A stretch of DNA of 64,000 bases from NCBI RefSeq assembly GCF_907164915.1, contig NC_061862.1, forward strand, positions 37,891,758 to 37,955,757. Reading direction: 5' to 3'. The position numbers and the translations under genes are program-made. The number at the start of each line of letters is the position of its first letter. The stretch's first letter is position 1. Positions 45,420 to 60,234 of the stretch are shown in pieces. The DNA comes from Impatiens glandulifera. Lineage: Eukaryota > Streptophyta > Magnoliopsida > Ericales > Balsaminaceae. The notes beneath the pieces were generated by a model. The model made no database searches. It saw only the letters and a list, made by a program, of their open reading frames with translations, and had not been told where the DNA came from.

Positions 45420-48400
45420 GTGCTTATTGGGTCACATGCAAATGAAAGATAAAACAAACTAATTGTAAAATATGAATTTTGAATTATTTATGAATATATA
45501 AATATTAATAAATATTTATATTATTTTAATTTAATATATATATATATATATAAATAAGAGTTATATAAATATTATAATAGATATAATATTTTTGAATATT
45601 TATATAATATTATGAATAATATAAATATTAGAGAATATTTATATTAGATATAATTAATTGAGATTAATTATAGAATTCTTTAACGAATTAATTATAATAG
45701 ACTATTTTTAATTTAAGAAAGATAAAATATGATATTAATTATAGATTAATTGTATTAATTATAATATATTATAATTATTTCTTAACTAAAGGAGAAATCT
45801 ATTAGCATTGCACCATTGGTCACGACCCCTTAAGAAGGCTCTTAAGGACGTGTCTATGTTAAAAGCACATGATCCAATCCGTTTAATTAAACGATTATAA
45901 CATCTGCCTATAAATAAATATGACACATGATATGATATGTATATAAAGACACACCAAGGTTTTTTTTTCTCACAAAACGATTTCACATTTATGATTTCAA
46001 ATTCACTCATAAGATAATTGATTTTACAAGTTTTTTTTCTCACAAAACGATTTCACATTTATGATTACAAATTCACTCATAAGATAATTGATTTTAGACT
46101 GTGACAAGTTTTGTTTTTAACAAGCAGTCATATCAATCAATAATAAAAGTACGTAATAATTTAATATATATATCTATAAATATATATTAAAAAAACATTT
46201 ACATTGTTATGTAAAAGTTTACTCAAAAAGAATATTCAGTTACTGAAATCAAATAAAAAAATAAAAAAATAATGAATCCCTAACTCAACCTTAGATTATA
46301 AATTATAATCCAAAAAATAACTTAAATAATATTTTATGAATTTAAATTTCATTTAAATTTAATTTAAATTTAAATTTTGATGTAGAAAAATAAATAAATA
46401 AAATAGAATGATAAATTAAAAACTAATTTTTCTCTTTAATTTAATTTTAATTTTTTAATGTATAAATTAAATAATATTTTATGAATTTAAATTTAAATTG
46501 ATATAGAAAAATAAATAAATAAATTAGAATGATAAATTAACAAATAATTTTTCTCTTTAATTTAATTTTAATTTTTAAATGTATAAAATTTTATATCAAA
46601 ACTATTTTAATTTATTAATCATTTTTATTTTCCACACAAATCATTTTCTATAACATCATTTTAACATTTTATATTTTTATAATTCATTTAATAATTTCAT
46701 TATTAAAACTAAAACTAATAATTTTGAAAAAATGTTTATGTATATTAAAATGATATATTATTAATTGGAAAGTTGTATGTTTTTATATAAATTTTAAAAA
46801 TAGGGTATAATAAAAAAATTATTAAATAAAAATGAATTTGAAAAAATATAAATTAAAAAAAATTAAATTTTAGGATTTTGATTTAAAATTTAAATTTTGA
46901 TATAAGAAAATAAATAAATTATAATGATTTATTATAAAATTAACGAAAATAATATTAAAATAATTATAAATGATTTTATATGTTGAAGATTTATATAAAT
47001 TTATTTAAAATTTAAATTATAAAATAAAATAAAAAAACGCATGTAAAAATTTCACCAACAATACTAATTTATAACCACTAAAATCAAATAAAAAAATAAA
47101 CAATGGATCTTAATAGTTTAATCTCATAGTAAAAATATAAAAATGGAAATTACCCAATAAAAAAAGAAAAAATATAGTTAATTAATAGGTGTGCATAAAT
47201 ATGTATTTATATATAAAAAAATAACTTAAATAATATTTTACGAATTTAAGTTTTTTTAATCATAAATTATAGTTTTTTTTTAAGTAAAAATTGAATTTGA
47301 AAAAAATATAAATTAAGGAATAAAATATAAATTTTGATATATAAAAATTAAATAAACTAGGATGATTTTTTGAATAAATGTTAAGTATATCCGAAAATGA
47401 AAATGTTATTCTTAAACATAAATAATCTCTATAAATATAAATATATATCCAAATTTTTAGCTTTAAATTCTTAATATATTGAATTTCAAAATCAATTTAT
47501 TATTTACATCTTTCTCTATTTCTTTTTCCAAATTTTAAATTAAATGTTTTGATTTATATTTTTATGTATTTTTCAAAATACAAATAATAAAATTTAAGTA
47601 ATGATTTTAATTTTAATTTTATATATTTTAATTTTTTTAATTTAAATTATATTTAATTAAATAAAAAAAATATAAAATTTAATGCAAAAGAAACTTTAAT
47701 ACAAATTTAAATTTAATGAAAATAAGTTTAATGCAAAATTTAAATTTAAATTATATTTGAATAAATAGAAAAATACAATTTTAATAAGTTTAATATAAAT
47801 TGAAATTTTATGAAAAATATAAAAGTGTGTTTATAATTAAAATGAATATAAGTTTTATTAAAAAGTTAAAATTATTTATAATTATTATAAATTTTTTTAA
47901 TTTTTTTTCTTTTATATAAGAAATATATATAATTATAAATTAAATAATATTTTATACTTTAAAATTTAAATTATATTATTAAATAGAAAAAAATGTAATT
48001 TTAATAAGATTATATAAATTAAATTTTATTAAAATATGTTTAATGCAAAATATAAAGTATGTTTATGAATTAATAATAAATATAAGTTTAATTCAAAATT
48101 TAAAATTATTTATAAATATAATATTTTAACAAATAAATAATATTATTAATTTAAGAAATATATAAATACAAAACAAAATAACAGATAAATAATAATAAAT
48201 TTAATAAAATATACAGAAAAATAAACTAAATAAAAAGATAAAGAAAAATAAATTAAAAAATTTATAGTGATATTTTATTAGTTAATGATAGATAATATAA
48301 AAATTACAAACATATAAATATGCATTTTAGAAAAAAAAAACTTTAATTATATTTTATGAATTTAATTTTTTTAATCTTAAATTATAATTTTTTATATTTT

Positions 48401-49690
48401 TTTTAAATAAAAAATATTATATTTTGTTATTTGAAATGATATTTATGTAAATATTATTAATAAAACATTATTTATAATAAGTTAAAAATAATAATAAATT
48501 AAAGTAATAGTTTTGATTTTAAAATTTAATGTATTTTAAAATTTATTACCAAACATTAATTAAGAAATGAAATTTTGTTATAGAAAAATAGATATTTAAA
48601 TGAATAAAATTTTAGAAATATTATTTAAAATTTAAATTTTGATATAAAATAAATAAGATTGATATTAAATAATTAATGAAATATTAAATGAATTATTAAA
48701 ATATAAAATGTTATATTTAAAATGATATTATTGAAAGAATAAAGTAATTTTGATATAAAATTTATACATTTAAAAATTAAATTAAAATTTAATTTACTTA
48801 AAGAAAAAAATATTTGTTAATATAAAATAATATAAACAAAAAAAATTATTAATGCATTTAGAAATTTAAACTAAAACTATATATTTTTTAAAAGTTTAAG
48901 TTTTGATATAAATTTAAAAAACAGGGTATTATAAAAATAAAATTATCAAGTAAAAAGGCATTTGAAAAAAATATTAATTAAGGAATAAAATTTTAGAATT
49001 TGATGATAAATAAAGAAATTATAATTATTTATTTAAAATTAACGAAAATAATATTCAAAGAATTCTAAAAACATATTTTATTTAAGTTAATTTAAAATAT
49101 AAATAAAAAACATTTACACCAATAACAAATAACAATGTAAAAGTTTACTCAAAACAATACTGATATATACATAAACTAAAACCTTATATTATAAATATTG
49201 AAATTATATATGAAAGAACAAATAAACAATGAATCCCTTAACTCAACATCACATTATAAATTATAATCAAACAAATATAAAATACATAATCACCCAATAA
49301 ATTAAGATTACATAATATAAAATAACTAAATAAAAAATATTAAAATTATGATAGTAAATATTAAAACTCTCTTATCACAAAATTTAAGATAAAAAATTAT
49401 TTTATGAGCTATATGTATATTAAATAATAATTAATATATATATATATATATATGATTGAAGGAAGATTTTGAAAGAAAATGACGTGACAGCAGTATAAAT
49501 TGTATAAGTTATTGATGTTAGATATAAATTTTTTTATATAAATTTATTTAAGATATAAAAAATTAATTATAATATAAAAGATAAATTATGTTTATTTAAT
49601 TTAAATATTATTAATAATTGTAATAAAATAAAATATTATTTATAATATAAGTAAATATATAAATTAATAATTAATAAAATTATTATTATA
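45420..49690. other. Very AT-rich intergenic block, no gene
   Basis: Almost pure A and T from about 45440, with (TA)n at 45535-45551 and 49435-49451. A diverged duplication of about 130 bp lies near 46325-46590. The only more balanced part is 45790-46140 (LTR-like, with a TATA-like tataaataaatatg near 45910). I see no coding sequence. Confidence 0.6.
45961..46100. repeat. 70-bp tandem duplication
   Basis: The block starting ttttttttctcacaaaacga is present twice in succession (45961-46030, 46031-46100), with one or two base changes. It lies downstream of a TATA-like box, so it may be part of an old LTR leader. Confidence 0.75.
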
Positions 49691-50143
49691 AAAATTTAAG
49701 TTTAGGCGTGTGGCATTGTTCTTAAAGAGATTTCTCTCATTCAATAGGTTTTGAATGGTTCTTTTTTGAAAAAAAAGTATATTTGTAATTTTTTATACCT
49801 ATTGTATATATAGAATAGAAAAATATACTAACAAATCCTTTTCTTAATTGATCACAATTAATTCAAATTAAACACAAATTAAGAGATTAGTAAGAGTAAT
49901 TAAAAATATTAATGAATCACAATTAATGCAAATCAATCCCACATATTAATATTAATAGATTAGTAACGGTAATTGAATATTTGATTTAGGTTGTTACTTG
50001 TAAATTAATAACGCAATTTAAGGGATACTTAATCATATGTAAATCTTTAATTTGAACGTTGTAATTAATTTCATAATTTAAGAGATGATTAAATTAAAAT
50101 AATAATTTAGAAATAACTGATATTAATATTTATCCAATAATCC
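49690..50143 (-). repeat. 3' LTR of the old copia element (approximate)
   Basis: Defined by similarity to the right-hand LTR parts. On the minus strand it is preceded by a weak purine stretch, ATGTGGGGA (about 50144-50155). Left edge uncertain by tens of bases. Confidence 0.5.
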
Positions 50144-50599
50144 CCACATATTTAAAAAATATTTTCTCGAGAGCACAAAAAATTAATGCATAAGTACTAG
50201 TGTCTTTTGGACTATGAACTAGTACTTAGAAAAAATAAATAAAGACTCACATAAATGTCGGTGAGATTAGAACCTCTATGAATCTCATTTCAGACGAATC
50301 TCATTTCAGACGTGAATCAATGAACTTATTTGTCACATTAATTTCTCTTCCAAAGTTATCCATCGCACACATTTTGGCCTTGGCATGAACTATAGATTCA
50401 TTAAGAGTTTAAACTCATCATCTTCCATTACAGTACTCACTATCCTACACCATAGGGATGGGTTGTTCATAAATATTTGGGATAGTGTATCACAAATTGA
50501 CAAATGACTTGTTTTTACCCATATGAACCTACAATACGTAAAATAATTCATGTACTAGGTTGGGTTACTATCATTCTTAGTTTCGTTTGTAGACATTAA

Positions 50600-53500
50600 T
50601 TCCATCCCCCTCGATGTATTTCTCACTAGCCTCGAGCTTAGTGATTTGGTCAGAGGATCCACCAAATTCATCTCTGACCTTACAAAGTTTAGTGATATCA
50701 CTCCATGTTTAATCAGTTGTTACACTAAACAATGTCGCACCCGCATGTGTCGATTTTTTCCATTATAATGCCTGATTTGCAATCACAATGCATCGATATA
50801 GATGGCATGAGCTTCTTCCATAAAGGGATATCTGCTAAGAGATTTCTAAGCCACTTAGCCTCAATGACGGCCAAATCGAGAGCAATAAACTCTGACTCCA
50901 TTGTAGAACGTGCTATACAGGTCTGCTTTGCTGATTTCCAAGAGACATCACCTTTTTCCTATAGTAAATATGAATCTACTTGTAGACTTGATCTCATCTG
51001 AATCAGAAATCCAGTTAACATCACACTAACCCTCAAGTACGACTGGAAAATCACAATAGTATATACCAAAATTTATAGTTCCATGCAAATATCTTAAAAT
51101 TCTATTCAGTGCAATCCAATGTTCTCTATTAGAATTTTGAGTGTATCTACTCAATCTATTAACTTCACATGCAATATCTGGTCTCGAACAATTCATCAAA
51201 TACATGAGACTCCCAATTATTTTAGCATAATCAGATTGATAAACACTATTTCCTGCATTTTTTTAAGTGTAAATTAGAGTCATAAGGAGTATAAACCAAC
51301 TTTTTCAATAAATTTTTAACAAAATGTTTTTGAGATAATTTATATCATTTGTCTAATTTTGTAAGCTTTATTCCTAATATCATATAAACTTCACCTAAGT
51401 CTTTCATTTCAAAATTAGAACATAAATAGTGTTTTGTCTCAATTATTTTTTCTATGTTAGTACCAAAAATAAGCATGTCATCTACATAAAGACATATAAT
51501 AACACCACACATATTTTCATCAAATTTATAATAAATACATTTTTCAACTTGGTTAATCTTATAACCACTATTAATCCTTGTCTTGTTAAATTTCTCATGC
51601 ATTGTTTATGTGTCTGTTTAAGACCATATAATGATTTTATTAGTTTACAAACTTTATTTTCAGTTACGGGTACTATAAAACCATCAGGTTGTTCCATATA
51701 GATTTCTTCATCTAAATCACCATTAAGAAAAACTGTTTTTACATCCATTTGATGTATCATCATTGTAAAAACTGAAGCAAGCGCTATCAAAACTCTAATT
51801 GATGTTATTATAGCAAAAGGTGAATATGTGTCAAAGTAATCTATGTCTTTCTTTTGTCTTAACCTTTAGCTAGCAGTCTAACTTTGTATTTCTCAATTGA
51901 TCCATGTAATTTTAATTTCTTTTTAAATATCCATTTACAACCTATTGGTTTAGTTCCACTAGGTAAGTCTACTATTTCCCATGTATGATTCATCATTATT
52001 GAATTAATTTCATTATCTACGACTTCTTTCCATAGTGCACCATCGGACGAAGAAATAGCTTCATTATAAGTTAATGGGTCTCTCCGTCAACTAGAAACAT
52101 ATAATAATCATCTCCTAGGTTGTTTTCCTTTCTTATTCTCTTACTCCTCCTCAATTCAACTGCATCAATATTTTCTAAAGTATCAACCTCAACCTCAATC
52201 TCATTATTATTTTCATTATTAATTGAAGGAGGTGATTTACTAATCGATAATTTCAAAGAAAATACATCTTCAAAAAAATAAGCATTTTTAGATTCAATTA
52301 TTGTATTTTTATTTAAGAGATTAATTTTTAAACTAAAAATCTATATGATGCACTATATATTTTCAGCATAACCAATAAACATACAATCACATGTCTTAAA
52401 TCCTATTTTTCTCTTTTTAATATCAAGTAAGAGAACTTTAGTTAAACATCCCCATACTCTTAGATACTATATTCTCCTAAATTTCAAATGGAGTTTTTCC
52501 TGTTTTTTTATAAATAAAACTCTATTTTGTATAAACCATGCTGACAAAATAGCTTCACCCCACAAATTTGAAGGAGCACCCGAACTTATAAGCATAACAT
52601 CATCATATCCTTTAATGTCTTATTTTTTCGTTCAGCTATCCCATTAAATTCTAGTGAATATGGTGAAGTTACCTCGTGTATTATGCCATGTTGTTCACAA
52701 AATTCACTAAAGGATTTAGAGTAATATTCTCCACCTCTATCGGATCTTAGCCTTTTAATAATTATATTTAATTCATTCTATACTTCAGCTTTATATTTTA
52801 TAAAATTTTCTCCAGTCTCATGTTTATTTCTTAAAAGATATAGGTATGTGTATCTAGACTTGTCATCTATAAATGTTACATAATATCTTTTTCCTCCTCT
52901 AGTCATTTTAGATTTCATATCTCCCAAGTCCGGGTGTATTAGACTTACTAGTTCACTTTCTCTATTATTAATTATTTTACATGGTTTCTTTGTACTCTTA
53001 GCTTCTACGCACACATGACATTTTTCATTTTTATTAGTTGATACATCATGTAAAATATTCAACTCTTTCATTTTCTGAATATAACTATAATTCAAATGTC
53101 CTAATCTAGCGTTCCATAAATTAAACGAGTCAATCATATAAGTAGAAGAAGATGCATTATTATTAATAACTTAAAGAACATTTAATAAAAATAGACCATT
53201 AACAAAATAACCTTTGCCTACAAAAATATTATTTTTCGTAAGTGTTAGTATGTCAGAATCAAAAGTGTTCTTCACTCCAGCCTTTCCCAAGACAGAAACT
53301 GACACAAGATTTGAGCGAATCTCGGGCACATGAAGAACATTAGTCAATGAGATGACTTTACCGGAGGTGAGTTTTAGGTTCACATTTCCTTTTCCACAAA
53401 CATTAATTCTTCTTGAGTCTGCAATAAAGACTTGTTTCTCTCCTTCCCCTACCTTAGTGTAGGAGGAAAATGCATTTCTATTAGTACAGATATGCCTGGT

Positions 53501-54580
53501 AGCACTAGAGTCTACCACCCATGACTTTTCTTCTGCCACAAGATTTATTTCAGAGAAAACCGCAAATATCACATCATTTGTCTTAACTAGGTTTTCTCTA
53601 AGAGCATGTTTGTTGTCTCTCTTCTTGTGCATGCAACTAACTGCATGGTGACCAATTTTTCCACAAACAAAACAATTACCTTTCTTTTTCTCTATATGAT
53701 GATGAGGTCGCACTGCCCTTTCATAATGCTGCCCTTTCATAATGTTTTTCGTTTGATCTAGTTTGTTGTTTTTTTATCTGTTCAACGATGGGGACGGTTA
53801 CGATGGAATGAACGAGAGTTGATGTTACCACATCGATCTTGCACTAGGTTGGCTTTTATTGTTAATAGTTTTGATTTCACCGCTTTATCTTGATGTTTAT
53901 TTTTCTCCTCAATGCGAACATGAACAACGACTTTTAGTAGTGCCATTTCTTTCCTTTTGTGCTTCATGGAATTCTTGTAGTGCTTCCAAGAATCTGGAAG
54001 TTTCTCTATTAGTGCACCAACAACAAAAACCTCGGGTAAAGTGATACCTTCATTTGTTAGTTTAGAAACAATCAAGTGAAACTAATTTATTTGAAAAGAA
54101 ACATCTTTTTTCTTGTTCATTTGAAAATTTAAAAAATTTCCTATAGCATATTTTTTATTGCCTGCATCTTCAATGATATATTTATTTATCAAGGTTTCCC
54201 AAATCTCAGATGTTTTATTAAAATTTGAGTAAACATCAAAAAACTTATTTGATAAGGCATTTAGAATTATTGTTTTGCAGATTTTGTTTGCTGGAATCCA
54301 TTTTTCCAGAATTTTCAAAGATTCAGTACTTGTATTAATCAAATGTTTAAGAATAGTTAAAACAAATTCAACCAATATCAAGAACAAACAATATTTTCTT
54401 TTGCCACCTTTTAAAATTTTGACCATTAAATGGTTCAATACGAGTGATGTCAGCAAAAGATTTAGTAGCAGAAAGGAAAGCTGTATCTATTTTTTTAAAA
54501 ATAAAGGAAGATCTCTCTAAGATTGTTAGAAAAATTAGATCCGTATAAATACGACAGAAAAAATTAAGTTCCACAAACAA
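50600..54580 (-). pseudogene. gag-pol of the old copia element, broken
   Basis: Recognisable blocks from 5' to 3': gag start with FNGQNFKRWQKKILF (about 54410-54450), zinc knuckle CFVCGKIGHHAVSC (about 53640-53680), protease VVDSSATRHIC (about 53490), integrase ARLGHLNYSYIQKM ... CHVCVEAK and YVTFIDDKSRYTYLY (52800-53110), reverse transcriptase MDVKTVFLNGDLDEEIYMEQ (about 51690-51750) and YVDDMLIFG (about 51475), RNase [22 protein letters not shown] (about 50870-50940) and DPLTKS (about 50650). At the protease the usual DSG reads DSS. Stops and frame changes separate nearly every block, so no product is possible. Confidence 0.85.
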
Positions 54581-54599
54581 TTGTAACTAAATAAATATA

Positions 54600-54847
54600 T
54601 ATGAAAAACTTATCGAGATTTAAGTTGAGGCGTGCTGGGCACTGTCCTTAGAAAGATTTCGCCTCCTCGAGTAGGTTACTCGTTGCGGTAGGATGTTAGT
54701 GGCGCTCCCTCTCAGGATTCAACAACTCTTCTCGTTAATGCCGCAATCTGTTTAACGAGGCTTAGATAATAATAGTGGTAGATGCTCTCGAGAATATAAA
54801 TTGTTCTTTTTAAAAAGTATATTATTAATCTTTTCTATCTTATGGAA
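54600..54847 (-). repeat. 5' LTR of the old copia element, inner part
   Basis: It contains gaggcgtgctgggcactgtc and a more GC-rich stretch (54650-54790) than the rest of the region. Its continuation is at about 56030-56275, beyond the nested element. The inner edge lies somewhere between 54525 and 54615. Confidence 0.45.
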
Positions 54848-55936
54848 GTGTTTGTTAGATAGTATTAAACTCTAAGTATAGAATAATAATATCAATAATA
54901 AATTTAGTTAAATATTTAATTGATTATTTTATATAAATAGTATTTAAAAGTCATATAATTTATATTTCAAATTAGGTACAAGTTATTTGTACCTAGTAAA
55001 ATCAGTTAAAATTCTATATAATAAAAAACCATCTTTTATATTTATCTTTAATACTTTTATTATTTTCTTTATTTGAAAGTCCTATTTTTACATCTATCAT
55101 TATATTTTATCTTTTTTTATATATATATGTTATTTACATTTCTTTAATTATAGTTGGCTAAATCTATACTCATTTACTCCCTCAATTTAAAAAATGTTAA
55201 AATTATTAAAAAAATATATTAGATATAGATTCTATTTAAATATATATAATATTAAATAAATAAAAATTTAAATAAATTATTGATAATATAAAATATATAA
55301 GATAATTTAATATATTGTGGTAAAATTTAATATATTAGGGTAATCTTATTAATTATGTGAGTAAATAGTATGAATAGTTTAGTTATCCATCATTTTCTTT
55401 ATCAATTAGATAAATATATTGAATAAGGTAAATAAAAATTACTTATTACTAAGTCATGATTTAATATAGTGATAAGAAAGTTGATTATTAAATTAGAACT
55501 AAAGAATTTAAGATTTTTACATGAACAAATAAATAAGAGAATTATAAGTGAGAAACAAAGTTTCAATATTCAACATAACATAAATAAAGATCTATATTTG
55601 TTAACAACATTTTATAAAATAACACAAAATATGTTTAAAATAATAAAAAAAACACTGGAATGGAAAGAAATAATAATAAAAATAAAAATTAAATAAATAT
55701 TAATTTAATAATTAAATTTATATAAATATAAAGGGTAAAAACGTTTTTACATTTTATACAACATTTTTATACTACCAACCAAACACAAAATTATAAAATC
55801 TATATAATTTATAACTCTCTTCTACTTTCAACCAAATCAAATAACATATATAATTTATACCTCTTAATACCCATCTACAACTTATATATACCCTTTATAA
55901 TTAATAAATATATAACTAATACCATATAACAAACGT
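54848..55936. mobile_element. Putative TIR DNA element nested in the copia LTR
   Basis: The left end gtttgttagatagtatta (54850-54867) and the reverse complement of the right end (gtttgttatatggtatta, 55917-55934) match at 16 of 18 positions. The inside is AT-rich and non-coding. It splits the 5' LTR of the copia element. No clean target duplication was found, partly because the right flank runs into (TA)n. Confidence 0.5.
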
Positions 55937-55940
55937 TATC

Positions 55941-55986
<46 letters not shown>

Positions 55987-57500
55987 TATATATATATATA
56001 AATAAATAAATATATATATATATAAATAAATATACTGACAAAATTAATTTATGCCCAATTAATACAAATCAATCACACAAATTAAGAGATTAGTAAAGGT
56101 AATTAAAGATCTTAATTGATCACAATTAATACAAAATATATCTCACAAATTAATAAATTAGTAACGGTAATTGAAGATTTGATTTAGGCTGTTACTTTTA
56201 AATTAAAGAATAATTGAAGGAATGATTAAATTAAAATAATAATTTAGAAATAACTAATATTAATACTTATCCAATAAGATCCCAATCTACAATCGACATA
56301 ATACGAGAGAATGTCCTGTTTGGAAAATTCTTAACTTCCGAGTTGGAGTTAGGTTTGAACCATTTTTTTAATTTACTTAAATATTTTTTAAATATATTAT
56401 TAAGAAATTGGTTTAGATGAAATAATCTTAATTCAAATTTAACCCCACTCTAATCAGAATATATCTAATATATTTAATATAGAGAGGATTTTCTATTTTA
56501 TTAATAGAAATTATATTCTCACTTTACTCTCTCGATGTAAAAAAAAACTTGTATTATCATGCTTGAGGGCCAATCGGGCTTAACTCTCACTCTATATAAA
56601 AAGAACATTAATCTCCACTAGTAAAAAGACCTTGCATTTGTCCGGAGGTAAGTTAACACATATATTAACTAAAAAATTATATAAAAAAATGAAAATTTAA
56701 AAAAAAAAATACATTTTCTTTTTTTTTTCTTCTTAATAAATCGTCGTGTTCGTTGAACAATCAATAAATGCTTGTAGTTGTCCACACTAATTAAATCTAC
56801 CATTCAAATGAATTCCTTTGTATTATTTTTTGAGATTCTAATATCAATAGATATTATAATAGTTAGTCTAAGTTGTAAACATAAAAAAATATAAGATGAA
56901 ATAATAAGTGAAATGAATATCGATAATTGGACAATTATCACTGTATTTTTTAAGGTTGTAAGAATCGTAATTGGACACAACACGAGAAATAAGAAGTTCT
57001 AATTTCTCAAAATTTATGACTATAAATATCATTTAAAAGTCCTACCAATTTGAGACTATAAATATCAAACAAAACTCTTATTCATAGTGTCAATTCAATC
57101 AAAACTTATCCAAATTAAATTACATAGATCAATAAATACGATTGAAATCATATCTTATAAGGATTTAGTGGTTTTACACATTCAAACAATAAAATTGATG
57201 TTCAAAATTTCTCTTTTTATGTTCTTGTAGATAATTTCATTTTAAATGAAATAGATGAAAAAGTAGTAGAGAATGAAAAAGTATAATATCAAAAGGTTAA
57301 GAGTTTGCTAACCTTCTCAACAAGCATCTTATTATTTCAATTTCAAATCACCAAAATATATAATAATGACAAAAAAAATAAATAAATTTATTACCAAATA
57401 GAAAGACAAATACATATATAAATACCAAAATAAAGTAGATATTGAACAACCATCAATATAACATTAAAGTTAAAATATGACAAAAAAATAATAATAATAA

Positions 57501-57540
<40 letters not shown>

Positions 57541-58499
57541 GTATCCATTATTTATGAATTTATTTGTACCACCTAAATAATTTGTCTAAAATTTTGTAAA
57601 ATGAAAATCATTTTTTTTTGCCTTGAAATTCTTATAATTCAATTTTTACAATATTTACATTAATTAGTAATGAATTATGGCTAAAATAAACTGAAGGGAT
57701 TTGTTTTTTTTTGTTTTGGAAGGTTATAATAATATTTATTATCCGTTAATTTTATTTTCATTAATTAGTTATAAATTAAAATGAAACTGAATGATTTATT
57801 TTATGGATGAGAGGTTATAATAATATTTATTATCCGATAATGAACATATTCAATGTAAGTAAATTTTTTTATAATTTAAATTTCTTAAATAGTTTTCATA
57901 ATTAATATTAATATTTAATACAAATCTCAATAATTATAGATGACATTTTAGATGAAAAGGGTTTATTTTAGTTGAATTTATTTATAAATAATTAATTTAT
58001 TTAGATGAAATGTTTAATAAAAAATATTAATATATATGGATGGTAGGTTATATTTATTGAGTTTATTTTTAATAACATTTTTTATTTAAAAATAGGAGTA
58101 TAAAAAACAAAAGTATTATTATAAAAATAGCAGTTGTACAATAAAATTAAATTCATAAAACACAGTATTAAACAAAATACTTGATCTTCAATTATTCAAG
58201 TTAGTGTATACATATGAATATACAAATCTATAGCTAAACACAATTATCTCAAAATTAAAGTATTTTAAGTCTGAACAAACATTCAGAAGTATAATAACTT
58301 GCATCCAAAAGTATAATGACCTACAATGGCTGAAAGTACCTAAAATAAACCAAACAAAATTAGGAATTAATGCAATCAAAAAATCTTTTTATAAACCAAT
58401 TTTATGATAAAATGATCAAAATTTCATTGACTAATAATTTTTTTTATAATTAATATAATATGATAATTGAACCTCTTATTATTATTCCAGATTTTTATA

Positions 58500-58535
<36 letters not shown>

Positions 58536-58549
58536 TTAGATGAGAATTA

Positions 58550-58713
58550 TTAGATTTACTTTTAAAATAATTAATAAAAAAATATCAATATATATATATA
58601 TAAAATAGTAACAGACATAAGATAATTAATGATGAAACATTAAGAATTGATGTATATATATATATATATGATGAGGGAAAGAAAAAAATGAATTAATAAA
58701 GATAAATGAAGAG

Positions 58714-58756
<43 letters not shown>

Positions 58757-59607
58757 GAAAGAGAAAATACCTATGACGATGAAGATATTTTGGAGAGAGC
58801 ATGATGTACACCTCCAACATTTATATACATATAATTAAAATATTAATATTATTTATTAAAATATAATTTTACTTATAATTTTATTATAAAATATCTTATT
58901 AGACTGTGTTATGAAATAATAAAAATAAATAATTAAATAAAAAAAGTTAATTTTTTTTTCTAAATTCACGGAGGCAAAGAATCTTCGGCCGATTTTCTCT
59001 TGATTTCAAATCTTTGTCTTCTTTCGCTTCCCATTTTTCTTGTGGACATTTAAAATTCCTTTTACAGATTTTCTTATACAAAACATCACGTTACATTTTG
59101 AAACGGTAGGTATCCAGCGAGAAGAACAAACAAGATAACACTGCATGACTAAATAATAAATGATGATAGAATTAACAACCGACGATGATTAAATTTAGAG
59201 TAAATCACATTATTATTAATATAATATGAATATATTAAATAGGTTAATCAAGACAAATATTATAAAATAATGTGAATAATAAATAAATTAATTAAACGGT
59301 ATAATAAATAATAATAATATTTAAAAAAAAAATTAGAAAATAGTAAAAAATATTAGGCTAAGAATATATAGACATCATATGCATTTAATTTTTTATTTAT
59401 TTTATTAATTAGTCATAAAATTTAATCATACTCATACTTTGACCATATCGGATTCAAAAGAAGATCGATGAAATGCGTAGGATGTTATTGTAATTGCCTG
59501 AAACGATCGAATTGAAAAGAAGATCGATGAAATGCGTATGACGTTATTGCAACTACCTGAAACGATCAAATTCTTGAGAAAATATAATTAATAAAAAATA
59601 TTAATAT

Positions 59608-59638
<31 letters not shown>

Positions 59639-59639
59639 A

Positions 59640-59679
<40 letters not shown>

Positions 59680-59882
59680 CAAATTCAAATTATTGAAAGC
59701 ATGATATTAATAGAGAAATTGAGAATATTATGAGTCAATACGAAGATATCACTATTCTCTCTTCAATTGAACCTTGTTGATCTAAGATTATTTATAGGAG
59801 AAAATATTTGGGTGGAGAAGAAAATGAAAAGTCTGATTTTGTTTAATTGTAGTTATATACGTTGATATAATTAATAAAAAAA

Positions 59883-59920
<38 letters not shown>

Positions 59921-60140
59921 TAAGTATATATATAAAGGAGTAACCGATATAGAATAATTAATGATTAAACTTCATTAATAGAATTAATGAAAATATATAT
60001 GGTAAGGGAAAGAAAAATAATTAATTAATAAAGATAAATGAAGAGAGAGAAATATAAGAAAATATATTATGATGATGATGATCATTTTGGAGAGCGTGAT
60101 GTACACCTTCAACATTTTAAATTAAGCGTCATTAGATATA
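58550..60140. repeat. Diverged duplication (58550-58830 and 59870-60140)
   Basis: Both copies share gataattaatgat, then agggaaagaaaaa, aataaagataaatgaagaga and, at the end, ttttggagag(a)gc-gtgatgtacacct-caacattt. They are in the same orientation, about 1.3 kb apart. Neither keeps a reading frame. Confidence 0.6.
59460..59573. repeat. 59-bp tandem duplication
   Basis: The block aagatcgatgaaatgcgta to cctgaaacgatc appears twice (starting 59461 and 59520) with a few changes. Confidence 0.7.
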
Positions 60141-60234
60141 TATATATATTGGTCTTGTTCTTGTTTTTCCAATCATTTCTCTATGTTATTAAGTTATATA
60201 AATATAAAAACAAACATTATTTTGAAGGATAAAT

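Larger units (their letters stand above)
49690..56275 (-). mobile_element. Old Ty1/copia retrotransposon, degenerate
   Basis: On the minus strand gag, protease, integrase, reverse transcriptase and RNase H follow in copia order, with many stops and frame changes. Flanking blocks are related: 49820-50143 on the left matches 56030-56275 on the right (both contain gattagtaa-ggtaattgaa and end ttatccaataa), and 49703-49780 matches 54626-54810 loosely (ggcgtg..., then ttcttttt, aaaagtatatt). These are the two decayed LTRs. The right one has been opened by another insertion. It is much older than the Sirevirus. The exact LTR edges are not resolved. Confidence 0.75.
56276..60230. other. AT-rich intergenic DNA, no gene
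   Basis: It contains (AAT)n at about 57490-57540, (TA)n tracts at 58504-58530, 58718-58752 and 59640-59673, and a slightly more balanced patch at 58960-59130 that I cannot assign. No convincing coding sequence on either strand. Confidence 0.55.
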
